This document shows, piece after piece, positions 37,562 through 46,878 of a stretch of 59,938 nt of DNA (its first letter is position 1; each line of letters begins with the position of its first letter). Made by a program: the position numbers and the translations under genes. Source of the stretch: Bifidobacterium tsurumiense (GTDB lineage: Bacteria; Actinomycetota; Actinomycetes; Actinomycetales; Bifidobacteriaceae); NCBI RefSeq assembly GCF_000741765.1, contig NZ_JGZU01000005.1:1-59938 (forward strand). Direction: 5' to 3'. Below the pieces are notes generated by a model. That model was not told where the DNA came from. It saw only the letters and a list, made by a program, of their open reading frames with translations, and searched no databases.

Positions 37562-38047
37562 TCAGGATCTTTGATTGCGCAAATATCGCATTGCCTCGCG
37601 ACGCTCCTCGCGTTCAAGGCGATCGAGATAGACATGGCCATCGAGATGATCGCATTCATGCTGCAACATGCGCCCCATGATCCCGCTGCCTTCCAAGGTG
37701 ACAGGATTGCCGTCCAAGTCGATGCCGGTCACGCGAGCATAGTCCGAGCGACGTGTTTTGTACCACAATCCAGGCACAGAAAGACATCCTTCATCCCCGT
37801 ATTGCTCACCGCTTGTTTCGACGAGCACGGGATTGAGAATGTATCCGACCTTGCCATCGATATTGTACGAGAACGCCCTCAGACCGACGCCGATTTGGTT
37901 AGCCGACAGTCCCGCTCGGCCAGGATCGTCCACGGTATCAAGCAGATCCTGCACCAAACGATGCACAGCCGGGGTGATGGAAGTAATTTCATCACAGGGC
38001 GTACGCAGTACCGGATCGGGAATCACTCGTATGTCGCGTATGGTCAA
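37562..38047 (-). CDS. def: Peptide deformylase
   Basis: Removes the formyl group from new N-termini using a bound metal. The 161 residues have all three motifs: [13 protein letters not shown] (motif I, GxGLAAxQ-like), [11 protein letters not shown] (motif II, Cys ligand) and [12 protein letters not shown] (motif III, HExxDH). The N-terminus [20 protein letters not shown] is typical. Motif I has Ser-Ala-Asn-Gln rather than Ala-Ala-Pro-Gln, as in some actinobacterial forms. It stands alone between a fadD-like gene and rpsB. Confidence 0.93.
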   Translation of the reverse strand: MTIRDIRVIPDPVLRTPCDEITSITPAVHRLVQDLLDTVDDPGRAGLSANQIGVGLRAFSYNIDGKVGYILNPVLVETSGEQYGDEGCLSVPGLWYKTRRSDYARVTGIDLDGNPVTLEGSGIMGRMLQHECDHLDGHVYLDRLEREERREAMRYLRNQRS

Positions 38048-38114
38048 CGCTCATCTCCTTCTGATGCAGTCAAGTCTCACGAATGTGCACTGTAGCGTAA
38101 TGTGGCTACCTTAA

Positions 38115-40142
38115 TCACTGGGCGCGATTCTCGCGTCCGCCTTCCTGCGATGATTCGCCGCTTTGCCTCTTCATGCGTTCAGCCACCTCATTGCGCGCTT
38201 GGTCAAATGCCTGCCGCACGCGAGGTGTCATCTCCTCTGTGGCCTGCTTGACGCTTTCCGAAGCCTGTTTCACCGTCTCGGTCGTCCGATCCAGCAGTTT
38301 AGCAGTGGCGGAAGGCTCCTTGGTGGTTTCCCTTGGCGCATACAGATCTTCTTCAATCACTTGGCTGTAATGCTGAAGAACCTTTGGCCGAACCACCTTC
38401 ATGCTCGGGGTCAGCGTTCCTGAATCCTGACTGAAGTCTTCGTCGAGAATCACGAATTTGCGTACGGATTCCGCACGGGAAACACTGCTATTGGCCTTGT
38501 CGATATATTGCTGGACGCATGCACGGACAGCATCGTTCTTAGCGGCTTCTTCCATGCTCATATTGGCATCCATGCCCTGGCTCTCCAACCAGGAACGCAG
38601 CATATCAGGATCGAGCGTTATCAAGGCGGCGACGAATGGCTTACCGTCACCCACCACAACGGCATGCGATACAATCGGGCATGTTCCAATGGTGTCTTCC
38701 ATTGGCGCAGGGCTGATATTCTTGCCGCCGGCGGTTATGATGATGTCCTTCTTGCGGCCTGTTATGAACAGGAATCCGCGGTCATCGATCATTCCCAGAT
38801 CGCCGCTGTGCAGCCAGCCGTCTTCGCCTATGGTCTCGGCGGTGAGTTCGGGCTGCTTGTAATACCCCTTGAACACGTTGGGGCCCTTGATGAGCACTTC
38901 GTCATCGTCGGCGAGTTTGATGGTGATACCGGGGCCGGGCCTGCCGACCGATCCCACGGTATTGGCATCCTCGAAATTCACCACGCAAGGCGCAGCGGTT
39001 TCGGTCATGCCATAGCCCTGGATAAAGGTAATGCCGTCCAAACCGTTGAAGAAATGAGCCAAGTCAGCATTCATCGGGGCGCCGCCGCAGGCCAGGTATT
39101 TCAGATTCGGGCCCAATGCGGAACGAATCGACGAACCTACGGTGCTCATATAGAAGGAATGCTGCAAACGGGCGAAAATGGAATGCTTGCCATCTTCGGT
39201 TTCCTTCTTCGACCACTGCACGAAATGCCTGAAAGCCTTGGCGAAGATACGGCCTTTCAGTCCGGCTCCGGCCTTCTGAGAAGCGGCATTGAACACTTTT
39301 TCGAACACACGAGGAACGCCCAAAAGGTATGTGGGTTTGAAACTACGCAGATCTGCAAGCAAATGCTTGGCGTCCGGGACATAACCGACAACCCCATTGG
39401 CGCCGATGGCGACATATTGGATGTATCGGGCAAAGCAATGCGCCAACGGCAGGAACAGGAGCAGACGTGTTGGCTGATACAGCATTTCATCAAGCACTTC
39501 ATATCCTGCATACACAATATGCGTGAAGTTGCGGTTGGTCAGCATTGCACCCTTGGGTTTTCCTGTGGAACCCGATGTGTACACGATGGTTGCGAGGTCA
39601 TCAGCCTTGACCCGCTCGATGATGCGGTCAAGTTCTGAGTCCTGAATGCCTGTGCCGAAATCTGCTACGGCATCAAGACCGTCCGCTTCAAAGTTGAACA
39701 CATACTTCAGATCATCATGCTGCTGGCGCACACGTTCCAGGATCTGGGCATGCTGATAATCGCCTGCGAACGCGATAACAGGCGACACATCCTGTGTGAT
39801 GGTTGAGGCCTGCTGTTCAGAATCGGTTTCATAAATAGGTACGCTCACGGCGCCGATTGCCGCACATGCGAAATCCACGACTCCCCATGAATAACATGTC
39901 GAGGAATAGATGACCACCTTGGATCCGGGCCTTACCCCAAGACCGACAAGCCCTTTGGCGACCTCTCGCACGCGGGATAGCATCTGCCCCGCCGTCACAT
40001 CATTCCATTGCCGCGACCGCTCATCCTGCCATTGGGCGATGACGTCCTCGGGATTACGCTCAGCACGGCGACGAAGCAGTGCAAAAATGGTGTCCTTGTC
40101 TGTAGTGGGATGGAGGTTTTCCACGCTAAATTCACGCAACAT
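38115..40142 (-). CDS. fadD: Long-chain fatty-acid-CoA ligase with a helical C-terminal tail
   Basis: AMP-forming acyl-CoA synthetase (675 residues). Motifs: P-loop IVYTSGSTGKPKGAMLTNRN (about 193-212), GYGMTETAAPC (A5), GEDGWLHSGDLG.. with DRGFLFITGRKKDIIITAGG (A7-A8) and the late region NSSVSRAESVRKFVILDEDF. Bifidobacteria do not oxidise fatty acids, so activation for phospholipids or protection is likely (inference). The last 60 residues (TETVKQASESVKQATEEMTP and a Lys/Glu/Arg-rich helix) are an addition not found in short FadD forms and could be an amphipathic membrane-binding helix. The start ATG at 40142 is close to GGAGGGT; a TTG three bases on is possible. Confidence 0.88.
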   Translation of the reverse strand: MLREFSVENLHPTTDKDTIFALLRRRAERNPEDVIAQWQDERSRQWNDVTAGQMLSRVREVAKGLVGLGVRPGSKVVIYSSTCYSWGVVDFACAAIGAVSVPIYETDSEQQASTITQDVSPVIAFAGDYQHAQILERVRQQHDDLKYVFNFEADGLDAVADFGTGIQDSELDRIIERVKADDLATIVYTSGSTGKPKGAMLTNRNFTHIVYAGYEVLDEMLYQPTRLLLFLPLAHCFARYIQYVAIGANGVVGYVPDAKHLLADLRSFKPTYLLGVPRVFEKVFNAASQKAGAGLKGRIFAKAFRHFVQWSKKETEDGKHSIFARLQHSFYMSTVGSSIRSALGPNLKYLACGGAPMNADLAHFFNGLDGITFIQGYGMTETAAPCVVNFEDANTVGSVGRPGPGITIKLADDDEVLIKGPNVFKGYYKQPELTAETIGEDGWLHSGDLGMIDDRGFLFITGRKKDIIITAGGKNISPAPMEDTIGTCPIVSHAVVVGDGKPFVAALITLDPDMLRSWLESQGMDANMSMEEAAKNDAVRACVQQYIDKANSSVSRAESVRKFVILDEDFSQDSGTLTPSMKVVRPKVLQHYSQVIEEDLYAPRETTKEPSATAKLLDRTTETVKQASESVKQATEEMTPRVRQAFDQARNEVAERMKRQSGESSQEGGRENRAQ

Positions 40143-40411
40143 ACCCTCCACTATAACGCGGCGCAAGTCCGATATGGCGTTATCGCTGGCTCACAGTGAA
40201 GATACACACAATACCAATAGATATTTTGATATTGCGCTCGGATGGTGTGCTCAGTGTACCCATGGAAACACAGGAAACGACTGTGTTATGTATGAGAGAG
40301 TATGTGCCCAGTACCTTATGGAGAAACTCTGGCACGAATCGGAACTGTGTTATGCAATGAAGGAGCTCGTTCAACATCAATTCTTGGATACGTTGGTCTA
40401 AGACCGTTACT
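40143..40411. other. Gap between the first fadD and the Rv3235-like gene
   Basis: About 270 bases. Short frames occur on both strands but show no family features or ribosome sites. The promoter of the minus-strand fadD must lie here; an AT-rich part with ATATTTTGATATTG (40215-40235) is the best candidate area. Confidence 0.4.
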
Positions 40412-40939
40412 CTAACCAAGATCGGCAGTTGTGCAAATCCATCGGCTTCCTGAATATCGCAGAACCAATGTCGCCCAATATCTTAACTTGCCTATTGTGA
40501 GATGTACTGCGAATTCCACGGTTATGGGACTGATGAGCATGCCGTTGAGCCAATGCGGAATGGCTGGAAGATAACATAATTGCGCTCGCAGGTCTTCGTG
40601 GGTATTCATATGGTTATCCATCAGATAGGCCATGGTTTCCAATCGCTGAAGGCATGTCGGACTCAGATTGCGTTGCAAAACCGACGCGGAGAGTCGCCCC
40701 CGAATCACATCTGCGCTCATGCAGGCGATTCTGCAGGCAGTGAGCATCAGGGCGTTGCAGTTGGTATCGGTGGGCTCTCCTATGAAGCAGCGCGAAATAT
40801 GGTATCGGATTGGCTGTGAGGTGGGATTGATGACAATGGTGCCATCGTGACTGGGCAGAACTCGACGCTCGGTTGGCGGAAATATATGAGAGGTTGGCAC
40901 ATCAAGAACATGTGCAGGTTGCGTTTTGCCGTTCACCAT
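40412..40939 (-). CDS. Rv3235-like protein of unknown function (tentative)
   Basis: The 175-residue frame starts at ATG 40939 behind GAAGGGGGCC, a good site. No signal peptide or membrane helix is seen. The middle (about 85-135) reads ALMLTACRIACMSADVIRGR, LSASVLQRNLSPTCLQRLET, a layout 'A..L....A...A..GRR....L...L.P.....L' like the Rv3235/DUF6459 family, which in other actinobacteria lies next to secA. Here it sits between the first fadD and guaB3. The match is by pattern only. The codon use looks less regular than in its neighbours and the gene may be diverging. Confidence 0.45.
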   Translation of the reverse strand: MVNGKTQPAHVLDVPTSHIFPPTERRVLPSHDGTIVINPTSQPIRYHISRCFIGEPTDTNCNALMLTACRIACMSADVIRGRLSASVLQRNLSPTCLQRLETMAYLMDNHMNTHEDLRAQLCYLPAIPHWLNGMLISPITVEFAVHLTIGKLRYWATLVLRYSGSRWICTTADLG

Positions 40940-41028
40940 GGTGGCCCCCTTCAGCCAGATGACATCGCGTTTCAATCCCCTGTGACCGTTGCTGATGTCA
41001 TATGAAAGTACAGCAAGTACAACATAAC

Positions 41029-41061
41029 AATCCCGCCAAGTCAAACCGACTCGGCGGGATT
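41029..41061 (-). terminator. Rho-independent terminator of guaB3
   Basis: On the minus strand CAATCCCGCCGAGT pairs with ACTTGGCGGGATTG around a short loop (CGGTTTG), followed by TTATGTTG. It lies about 38 bases after the guaB3 stop. Confidence 0.7.
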
Positions 41062-41099
41062 GTGGATAAGTGGAATTCTTCAGTTGATGATTGTTTCAA

Positions 41100-42224
41100 T
41101 CAACCGCGGTTGAACGGATTGACGACTATGCCGCAACGCTGGAAGGCTTTGAGATCCACATAGCCGGTTGATGCCATCGCCCTGCGCAACGCACCGATGA
41201 AATTGGTGGTGCCATCGGCTTGGTGACTTGGTCCGTAGAGTACCTGTTCCAGGCTGCCGACAGTGCCGACCTTGCTGCGGCGTCCACGTGGCAGTGTCTG
41301 ATGGCGTGCTTCAGCTCCCCAATGCGTGCCGTGACCAGGAGCTTCTGTCGCACGTGCCAGAGGGGCTCCAAGCATAACGGCATCGGCGCCGAGCGCAAAA
41401 GCCTTGACAAAATTGCCTGAGGTTCCCATGCCGCCGTCTGCGATAAGCTGCACATACCGGCCACCGGACTCGTCCATATAGTCTCGTCGCGCCTCGGCAA
41501 CGTCGGCGATAGCCGTGGCCATAGGAGCCTGCACACCAATGGTGCTTAAGGTGGCTGAAACCGCACCCCCGCCGAAGCCAACCAATACGCCGGCAGCACC
41601 GGTCCTCATCAGATGCAGTGCCGCTGTGTAATTGGTGGCACCTCCGACGATTACAGGAACGTCGAGATCGTAGATAAACTTCTTCAGATTCAAAGGCTCA
41701 TGATCGCTGGAAACGTGCTCTGCGGAAACCACGGTTCCTCGGATGACAAACAGATCGACGCCCGCGTCCACAACGGTGGAATAGAACTGTTGCGTCAGCT
41801 GAGGAGACAGCGCTCCTGCGACAGTGACGCCTGCATTGCGTATTTCATGAAGTCTTTGCGCAATGAGTTCAGGACGAATTGGTGCTGAATATATCTTCTG
41901 AATACGCGCAGTTGCCACATCGTCAGGCAATTGTGCGATCTCTTGCAGATACGGTTCCGGATCGTCGTAGCGCGTCCACAAGCCTTCAAGATCCAAAACG
42001 CCAAGGGCACCCATTTTGCCCATGGCTATGGCCGTGGCAGGGCTGGTCACGGAATCCATGGGTGCGCCGATTACAGGCACATCGAATTCGTAAGCATCAA
42101 CCTGCCAGGCGGTGGAAACATCCTGCGGATCGCGAGTACGTCGGGAAGGCACGATGGAGACATCGTCAAGGGTGTACGACAGGCGGCCTTTTTTGCCAAG
42201 ACCAATTTCAATTTCCTGAGACAT
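41100..42224 (-). CDS. guaB3: GuaB3-family IMP dehydrogenase-related protein
   Basis: This 374-residue (beta/alpha)8 protein lacks the CBS domains of IMP dehydrogenase and belongs to the actinobacterial GuaB3 branch. It has RLSYTLDDVSIVPSRRTRDP, FDVPVIGAPMDSVTSPATAI, LGVLDLEGLWTRYDDPEPYL, and the phosphate-loop region QLIADGGMGTSGNFVKAFAL followed by GADAVMLGAPLARATEAPG. The catalytic loop, where IMPDH has G-x-S/G-x-C-x-T, reads VGFGGGAVSATLSTIGVQAP with no Cys. So IMP oxidation by the usual thio-intermediate is unlikely; the role is unknown, perhaps GMP reductase-like or another nucleotide reaction. It is a single gene with its own terminator. Confidence 0.85.
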   Translation of the reverse strand: MSQEIEIGLGKKGRLSYTLDDVSIVPSRRTRDPQDVSTAWQVDAYEFDVPVIGAPMDSVTSPATAIAMGKMGALGVLDLEGLWTRYDDPEPYLQEIAQLPDDVATARIQKIYSAPIRPELIAQRLHEIRNAGVTVAGALSPQLTQQFYSTVVDAGVDLFVIRGTVVSAEHVSSDHEPLNLKKFIYDLDVPVIVGGATNYTAALHLMRTGAAGVLVGFGGGAVSATLSTIGVQAPMATAIADVAEARRDYMDESGGRYVQLIADGGMGTSGNFVKAFALGADAVMLGAPLARATEAPGHGTHWGAEARHQTLPRGRRSKVGTVGSLEQVLYGPSHQADGTTNFIGALRRAMASTGYVDLKAFQRCGIVVNPFNRG

Positions 42225-42397
42225 GCTTTACAGGCTAATCCCCGAGGGTGACGAGAAGCGGGCTTGCGTGCCCGTTGGCATACATAAAACAGTCGAGTGG
42301 AATACTTGCAACCGAGTACTGGGATTATTCATACATTCGTGACAAATATGCACTATGACATATGGAGATGCCATACCGTAATGATAGGAGGATAGGC

Positions 42398-43621
42398 ATG
42401 GCCAAAATCAAAGTGGAAGGCACTGTCGTAGAGCTTGACGGCGATGAAATGACCAGAGTTATCTGGAAAGATATCAAGGATCGTCTTATTCTCCCCTATT
42501 TGGATATCAATCTCGACTATTACGATTTGGGAATCGAACATCGTGACGCAACCGATGACCAGGTGACCATAGATGCTGCCGAGGCCATAAAACGTGAACA
42601 TGTCGGCGTCAAATGCGCCACTATCACTCCTGACGAAGCACGAGTCGAAGAGTTCGGACTCAAGAAAATGTGGAAGTCCCCCAATGGGACCATCCGCAAT
42701 ATTCTGGGCGGAACGATCTTCCGTGAGCCGATCGTGATTCGCAATGTGCCTCGACTGGTTCCGGGGTGGACGAAACCCATTGTCGTTGCCAGGCACGCTT
42801 TTGGCGATCAATACAAAGCCACGGATTTTCTGGTGAACGGCCCTGGCCGACTCACCGTGACCTTCACTCCCGAAGATGGCAGCGAACCCATTGAACATGT
42901 GGTATTTGATTATCCGGGTTCAGGTGTGGCTCAGGTGCAATACAATCTTGACGAGTCAATCAGAGGATTTGCACGGGCTTGCTTCAATTACGGTTTGATG
43001 CGCAAATACCCTGTGTATCTGTCAACGAAGAACACCATCCTCAAGGCATATGACGGTCGTTTCAAGGATATTTTCGCCCAAGTGTACGAAGAGGAATATC
43101 GCAAGACTTACGAAGAACAGGGATTGAGCTACGAGCACCGCCTTATTGACGATATGGTTGCCAGCTCCCTGAAATGGCACGGTGGCTATGTGTGGGCGTG
43201 CAAGAATTACGACGGCGACGTTCAGTCCGATACCGTTGCTCAGGGATTCGGTTCGCTTGGCCTGATGACCTCTGTTCTGATGACGCCCGACGGACGGACT
43301 GTCGAAGCGGAAGCCGCTCATGGCACTGTGACACGTCATTATCGTCGTTGGGTCAAGGGCGAGAAGACCTCCACCAATCCCATCGCTTCGATTTACGCCT
43401 GGACGGGCGGTCTGAAGCACCGTGCAAAACTGGATGGCACTCCTCAGGTCGCCCACTTTGCGGAAACACTCGAACATGTGATTATCAATACGGTGGAATC
43501 CGGCCAAATGACCAAGGATCTTGCCATGTTGATCGGCTCGGACCAGCCGTGGTTGGATACCGATGGATTCATGGACGCGCTCAGCGAAGGTCTTGACAAA
43601 GCTTTGCACGCACAGGATTGA
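42398..43621 (+). CDS. icd: NADP-dependent isocitrate dehydrogenase (eukaryote-like type)
   Basis: Oxidatively decarboxylates isocitrate to 2-oxoglutarate for glutamate synthesis. The 407 residues match the homodimeric subfamily II form: [40 protein letters not shown], the substrate Ser in [45 protein letters not shown] with metal Asp, and [20 protein letters not shown]. The NADP-specificity region is HRAKLDG. The ATG at 42398 has AGGAGGATAGGC before it, so the upstream in-frame ATG is not used. It lies alone, closed by the hairpin at 43694. Confidence 0.94.
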   Translation: MAKIKVEGTVVELDGDEMTRVIWKDIKDRLILPYLDINLDYYDLGIEHRDATDDQVTIDAAEAIKREHVGVKCATITPDEARVEEFGLKKMWKSPNGTIRNILGGTIFREPIVIRNVPRLVPGWTKPIVVARHAFGDQYKATDFLVNGPGRLTVTFTPEDGSEPIEHVVFDYPGSGVAQVQYNLDESIRGFARACFNYGLMRKYPVYLSTKNTILKAYDGRFKDIFAQVYEEEYRKTYEEQGLSYEHRLIDDMVASSLKWHGGYVWACKNYDGDVQSDTVAQGFGSLGLMTSVLMTPDGRTVEAEAAHGTVTRHYRRWVKGEKTSTNPIASIYAWTGGLKHRAKLDGTPQVAHFAETLEHVIINTVESGQMTKDLAMLIGSDQPWLDTDGFMDALSEGLDKALHAQD

Positions 43622-43693
43622 GGTGCGCTGAAGATGCGGTTCGTTTCATTAGCGGCCGCTATCAGTGGACAATGAACGGGCATATTGCTCTGG

Positions 43694-43746
43694 AAAGCCC
43701 CCGGATTCGTCGATTGTGTGAATCTCAATGGCGAATTCGGGGCTTT
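43694..43746 (+). terminator. Long terminator hairpin after icd
   Basis: AAAGCCCCCGGATTCG pairs with CGAATTCGGGGCTTTT across a loop of about 20 bases, with one bulge, and the right arm ends in TTTTCC. It lies 70 bases after the icd stop. Confidence 0.65.
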
Positions 43747-43801
43747 TCCGTTGCGGCATTAGAATCGGACGAAGTGGTTTTCTTGGATCGGAAGGATTGC
43801 A

Positions 43802-45514
43802 ATGGCTTTGCTGGATCTACGTGCTGTGCGTAAAACAGTTGCGGTAACGGCATCATTGGTATTGTTGGCGGGACTGACTGCATGTGGTCAGTCTTCAACG
43901 ACACCATCGGCCAGCGAATCCGCAACCACGCAGGCGGCATTGGGATCCGTGGAGATATTCACTCCTTCCGATGGCATCACATTGTCGCAAAGAACACCCT
44001 TGAATACCTGGGGGAAATTAGTCCCAGAAATCACATCCTCATTGCGTGAACAAGGCTATGAAGCCGACGATATCGATGCTCATACGGCAGACAGTTTGGA
44101 TAAGCAAAGCCGCGATATCCAGGACTATGTGGTATCGCAGGTTTCTGGTTCTTCTTCGTCGTCTTCATCCTCTGCGACACCAACGGATTCGTCTTCTCAA
44201 GATTCATCTTCGTCGCAGGCTTCTTCATCTCAGTCTTCCTCGGCTTCTGCTTCCTCATCAACAGATAGCACCACAGCCCAATCGACGTTGATCATTGCTC
44301 CTGTTGTTTCCCATAGCACCATTTCCCATCAATATGGTGATTTGGTGGAGCACGATATCACGGAAACCACGACCGATGCCTCAGATACGACTTCAAGCAG
44401 CGATGACGCTTCTGCTTCAGCGTCCTCGGATGCGTCTTCCAGTGCCTCAGGCGATGAAGATTCGTCATCGCAGAGCTCCGATTCTTCATCTGACTCGCAA
44501 AATAGTGAATACAATGAAGCCGTCCAACGTCTGCGATCTGCATTGCAGCTGGCACAATCCTCAGGAATGCACGTTATTCTTCTTTCCAGCACAATCGAAG
44601 GTTTCACCCCTGATGCCTTGGTGCGTATGTCTACGGCACGCGTAATCGGCAGCGTCCAGGCGCAACAGCTGGTGTCAAAATTGGCCTTGGACAAGGCGAC
44701 ATCAGATAATCCCAAGGCCGTCGAAGTGCTTCTCCCCTACGATTCTTCGTCTGCCACATCAAATGATGAAAGTTTTGCGAAGAATGCTTTTGCCGGGATT
44801 TGGGAAGTCTTGCAGCCGTATTTCACGAAAGGTGTGGTCACCAGTCCTTCCGGAAAGCTCAGCAAGGATACGACCGAAGATGACTGGGAATCGTTGACTA
44901 TCGATGCAACGAGTGATCAAAGCATTGGTGAAGCCGTTTCGGATCGCCTGGATATGACCAGTGCGAACGGTTCGCATACTGGAATTGACGGAATTATCGC
45001 CTTGAACGACTATGTGGCCTCAGGAGTCATAAAACAGCTGGAAGATCTCGGCTACACTGGCTCATCGGCTGATATCAATCCTTCTATTTCGATTTCGGGA
45101 ATCGTCAATAACATCACAGGCAAGCATGATTTGTCGAAAGAGGCCGTGCCTGAGCCGACGAAAAAACCGGAAAGCGAATCCTCTGGAGAGGATGCCGTCG
45201 AGGCCGTCAATAGCAGATGGCCTATTGTCACTGGCTATGGTGCCTATGTTGAACTCATGCCGCATATTGTTGATGGCAAACTGTGGATGACCGCTCTGGA
45301 AAATCGTCAGACCTATGCAAGCGATATCGCTGCAGTCACCAAACAATTGAGCGTTGGCGGATCACTTACTGATTTCAAACACGTTTCAGAGGAAACGATA
45401 AACGAAGCACAGGTGCCGGTGATTCAAGAAGATCTGCTCGCCGTGAGCGCATCCAATCTCAAATCTACATTGATTGATACAGGTTATATCTCCCTGGCGG
45501 ATGCTGGATTGTGA
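43802..45514 (+). CDS. Lipoprotein with a long Ser-rich insert, substrate-binding-like
   Basis: The 570-residue protein has a signal peptide with lipobox LAGLTACG (Cys about residue 28), so it is membrane-anchored outside. Residues about 45-115 (EIFTPSDGITLSQRTPLNTW) and later segments (QLAQSSGMHVILLSSTIEG, GIDGIIALNDYVASGVIKQL, DGKLWMTALENRQTYASDIA) look like a periplasmic binding protein of the XylF/type 1 kind. Between them lie two Ser/Asp/Thr-rich low-complexity blocks (about 112-155 and 190-240). This may be a flexible, wall-spanning linker inserted in the domain. No permease or ATPase gene neighbours it. The ligand is unknown. RBS is GGAAGGATTGCA before ATG 43802. Confidence 0.7.
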   Translation: MALLDLRAVRKTVAVTASLVLLAGLTACGQSSTTPSASESATTQAALGSVEIFTPSDGITLSQRTPLNTWGKLVPEITSSLREQGYEADDIDAHTADSLDKQSRDIQDYVVSQVSGSSSSSSSSATPTDSSSQDSSSSQASSSQSSSASASSSTDSTTAQSTLIIAPVVSHSTISHQYGDLVEHDITETTTDASDTTSSSDDASASASSDASSSASGDEDSSSQSSDSSSDSQNSEYNEAVQRLRSALQLAQSSGMHVILLSSTIEGFTPDALVRMSTARVIGSVQAQQLVSKLALDKATSDNPKAVEVLLPYDSSSATSNDESFAKNAFAGIWEVLQPYFTKGVVTSPSGKLSKDTTEDDWESLTIDATSDQSIGEAVSDRLDMTSANGSHTGIDGIIALNDYVASGVIKQLEDLGYTGSSADINPSISISGIVNNITGKHDLSKEAVPEPTKKPESESSGEDAVEAVNSRWPIVTGYGAYVELMPHIVDGKLWMTALENRQTYASDIAAVTKQLSVGGSLTDFKHVSEETINEAQVPVIQEDLLAVSASNLKSTLIDTGYISLADAGL

Positions 45515-45580
45515 TATAAAACCAGCGCGACAAGTCGCAAACCTTTCATTGTGAGCTCACAAACGAGTGGATAAGGAAAG

Positions 45581-45617
45581 TTGTGGGTCCCCACCATTGA
45601 TCGGCAGGGACCCACAA
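45581..45617. terminator. Bidirectional terminator hairpin
   Basis: TTGTGGGTCCC (45581-45591) pairs perfectly with GGGACCCACAA (45607-45617) around a 15-base loop. It lies between the convergent lipoprotein gene and panE-like gene and can serve both. Confidence 0.75.
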
Positions 45618-45686
45618 TGCGGATGAAACTGCTATGCATGATTCATTGGCTAGGAGTCGTACCGCTCATCAGACATAATGGTCAGA

Positions 45687-46652
45687 TCACTGCTGATGGT
45701 GAATCTGGAATGCCAACTCTGCCAAGTGCACTCCATTGGTGAGGAATGCATGGGTGCGGCAGTCCACACCGTATTGCTCGCCCAAACGCGCAATATAACC
45801 GTTGATGTAATCCACTTCGGTTTTTCTGCCGTGAATCATATCCTGATACATCGAGGGGTAATGCAATGGATTGCCGACGCGGCTTGCGTATTCGATGGAC
45901 TCCACCTCTTCGTCAACCGTATTGATCATCGGGATTCCTGCGGCATCGCATGCCGCATAGGCTTCTGATACGAGCTGCTTGGTCATATCATGGGCGCCAT
46001 CGAATTCCATGAACTGTCCCATGGTGATCTGATACATCGTGCATAAGGTGTTCACGACGGAATTGAACACGATTTTCGCCATACATGTGCCTTTGAAATC
46101 CGTCGTAATTTCAGGATTCATATTGGCAGCGGCGAAATCATGAGCAATGGCCTTTTCGATGTCGGTGACCTTTTCATTCATGGCGCACATATGCATCGAA
46201 CCGGTGCCGGGCTTGCCGATGAAATCGACATCTCCTGGGCCGTTCAACACGGTTGCGATGATTGCCGTGCCGCCGTAGATGCGGTCTTCAGAGAAGTATT
46301 GGTTGATCTTTTCGAAGTGTCCCCAACCGTTCATTGCCGAGAATGCCACCTGATGGTCTTTGAACAGCTGTGAGCAGCGTTTAAGCATGTCTTCAAGCTG
46401 CATTTGCTTCATGAATATGATCCATACATCCGGATCGCCAGCATATTCTTCAGGGGTATACAGATTGACGGGAACTAGATGACGTCCCTCGTGATCTCGA
46501 CTGACCCAGACGCCGCCCTGTTCTTTTACGGCCTGAATATTGGGTTCCCAAGCATCGATGAAGTCGACATTGAAACCGGCATTTTGCAGCAGAATGCCAT
46601 AGCGATAGCCCATAGCACCTGCACCAATCACTGCATACTTCAGTTCGTTCAT
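45687..46652 (-). CDS. panE: 2-dehydropantoate 2-reductase-like (ketopantoate reductase)
   Basis: Probably reduces ketopantoate to pantoate with NADPH for coenzyme A synthesis. The 321 residues hold the dinucleotide fold YAVIGAGAMGYRYGILLQNA, with W-V-I-I-F-M-K-Q (the NADPH-side MKQ/KxxQ segment), FSAMNGWGHFEKI, and the ApbA C-terminal domain with MAKIVFNSVVNTLCTMYQIT (catalytic Lys and Asn) and NPLHYPSMYQDMIHGRKTEV with the S-M-x-x-D...K-T-E-x-D motif. The ATG at 46652 follows GAGGGGAAT, better than the upstream start. PanE-like enzymes of this subfamily also reduce other 2-oxoacids, so the substrate is inferred. Confidence 0.85.
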   Translation of the reverse strand: MNELKYAVIGAGAMGYRYGILLQNAGFNVDFIDAWEPNIQAVKEQGGVWVSRDHEGRHLVPVNLYTPEEYAGDPDVWIIFMKQMQLEDMLKRCSQLFKDHQVAFSAMNGWGHFEKINQYFSEDRIYGGTAIIATVLNGPGDVDFIGKPGTGSMHMCAMNEKVTDIEKAIAHDFAAANMNPEITTDFKGTCMAKIVFNSVVNTLCTMYQITMGQFMEFDGAHDMTKQLVSEAYAACDAAGIPMINTVDEEVESIEYASRVGNPLHYPSMYQDMIHGRKTEVDYINGYIARLGEQYGVDCRTHAFLTNGVHLAELAFQIHHQQ

Positions 46653-46765
46653 ATTCCCCTCGTTTGTCATATGCGATTCATGCGTATTCAATCAGCATTA
46701 CCGAAGCGCCACTTGGCATCGGCTCTGTCGTCCTGTGATCCAAGTCGCATTTCTGATAATGGCAA

Positions 46766-46796
46766 CGCCTGGACGGTTCGATGAGCCGTCCAGGCG
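46766..46796 (-). terminator. Terminator of the second acyl-CoA ligase gene
   Basis: CGCCTGGACGG and CCGTCCAGGCG form a perfect 11-bp stem around a 9-base loop. It lies 83 bases after the ligase stop and 114 bases before the panE-like start, so the two minus-strand genes are separate units. Confidence 0.75.
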
Positions 46797-46878
46797 CATA
46801 TGCATGACACTATGATGCAATCTCAACGACGATGAACGGATATGTCCACAATGTGATTGAGATCAATCGATGAATCAA

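Noticed and set aside
44130..44520. Repeat-rich DNA considered as a CRISPR-like or VNTR array
   Set aside because: The repeats are in-frame Ser codons of the lipoprotein without regular unit length or spacers.
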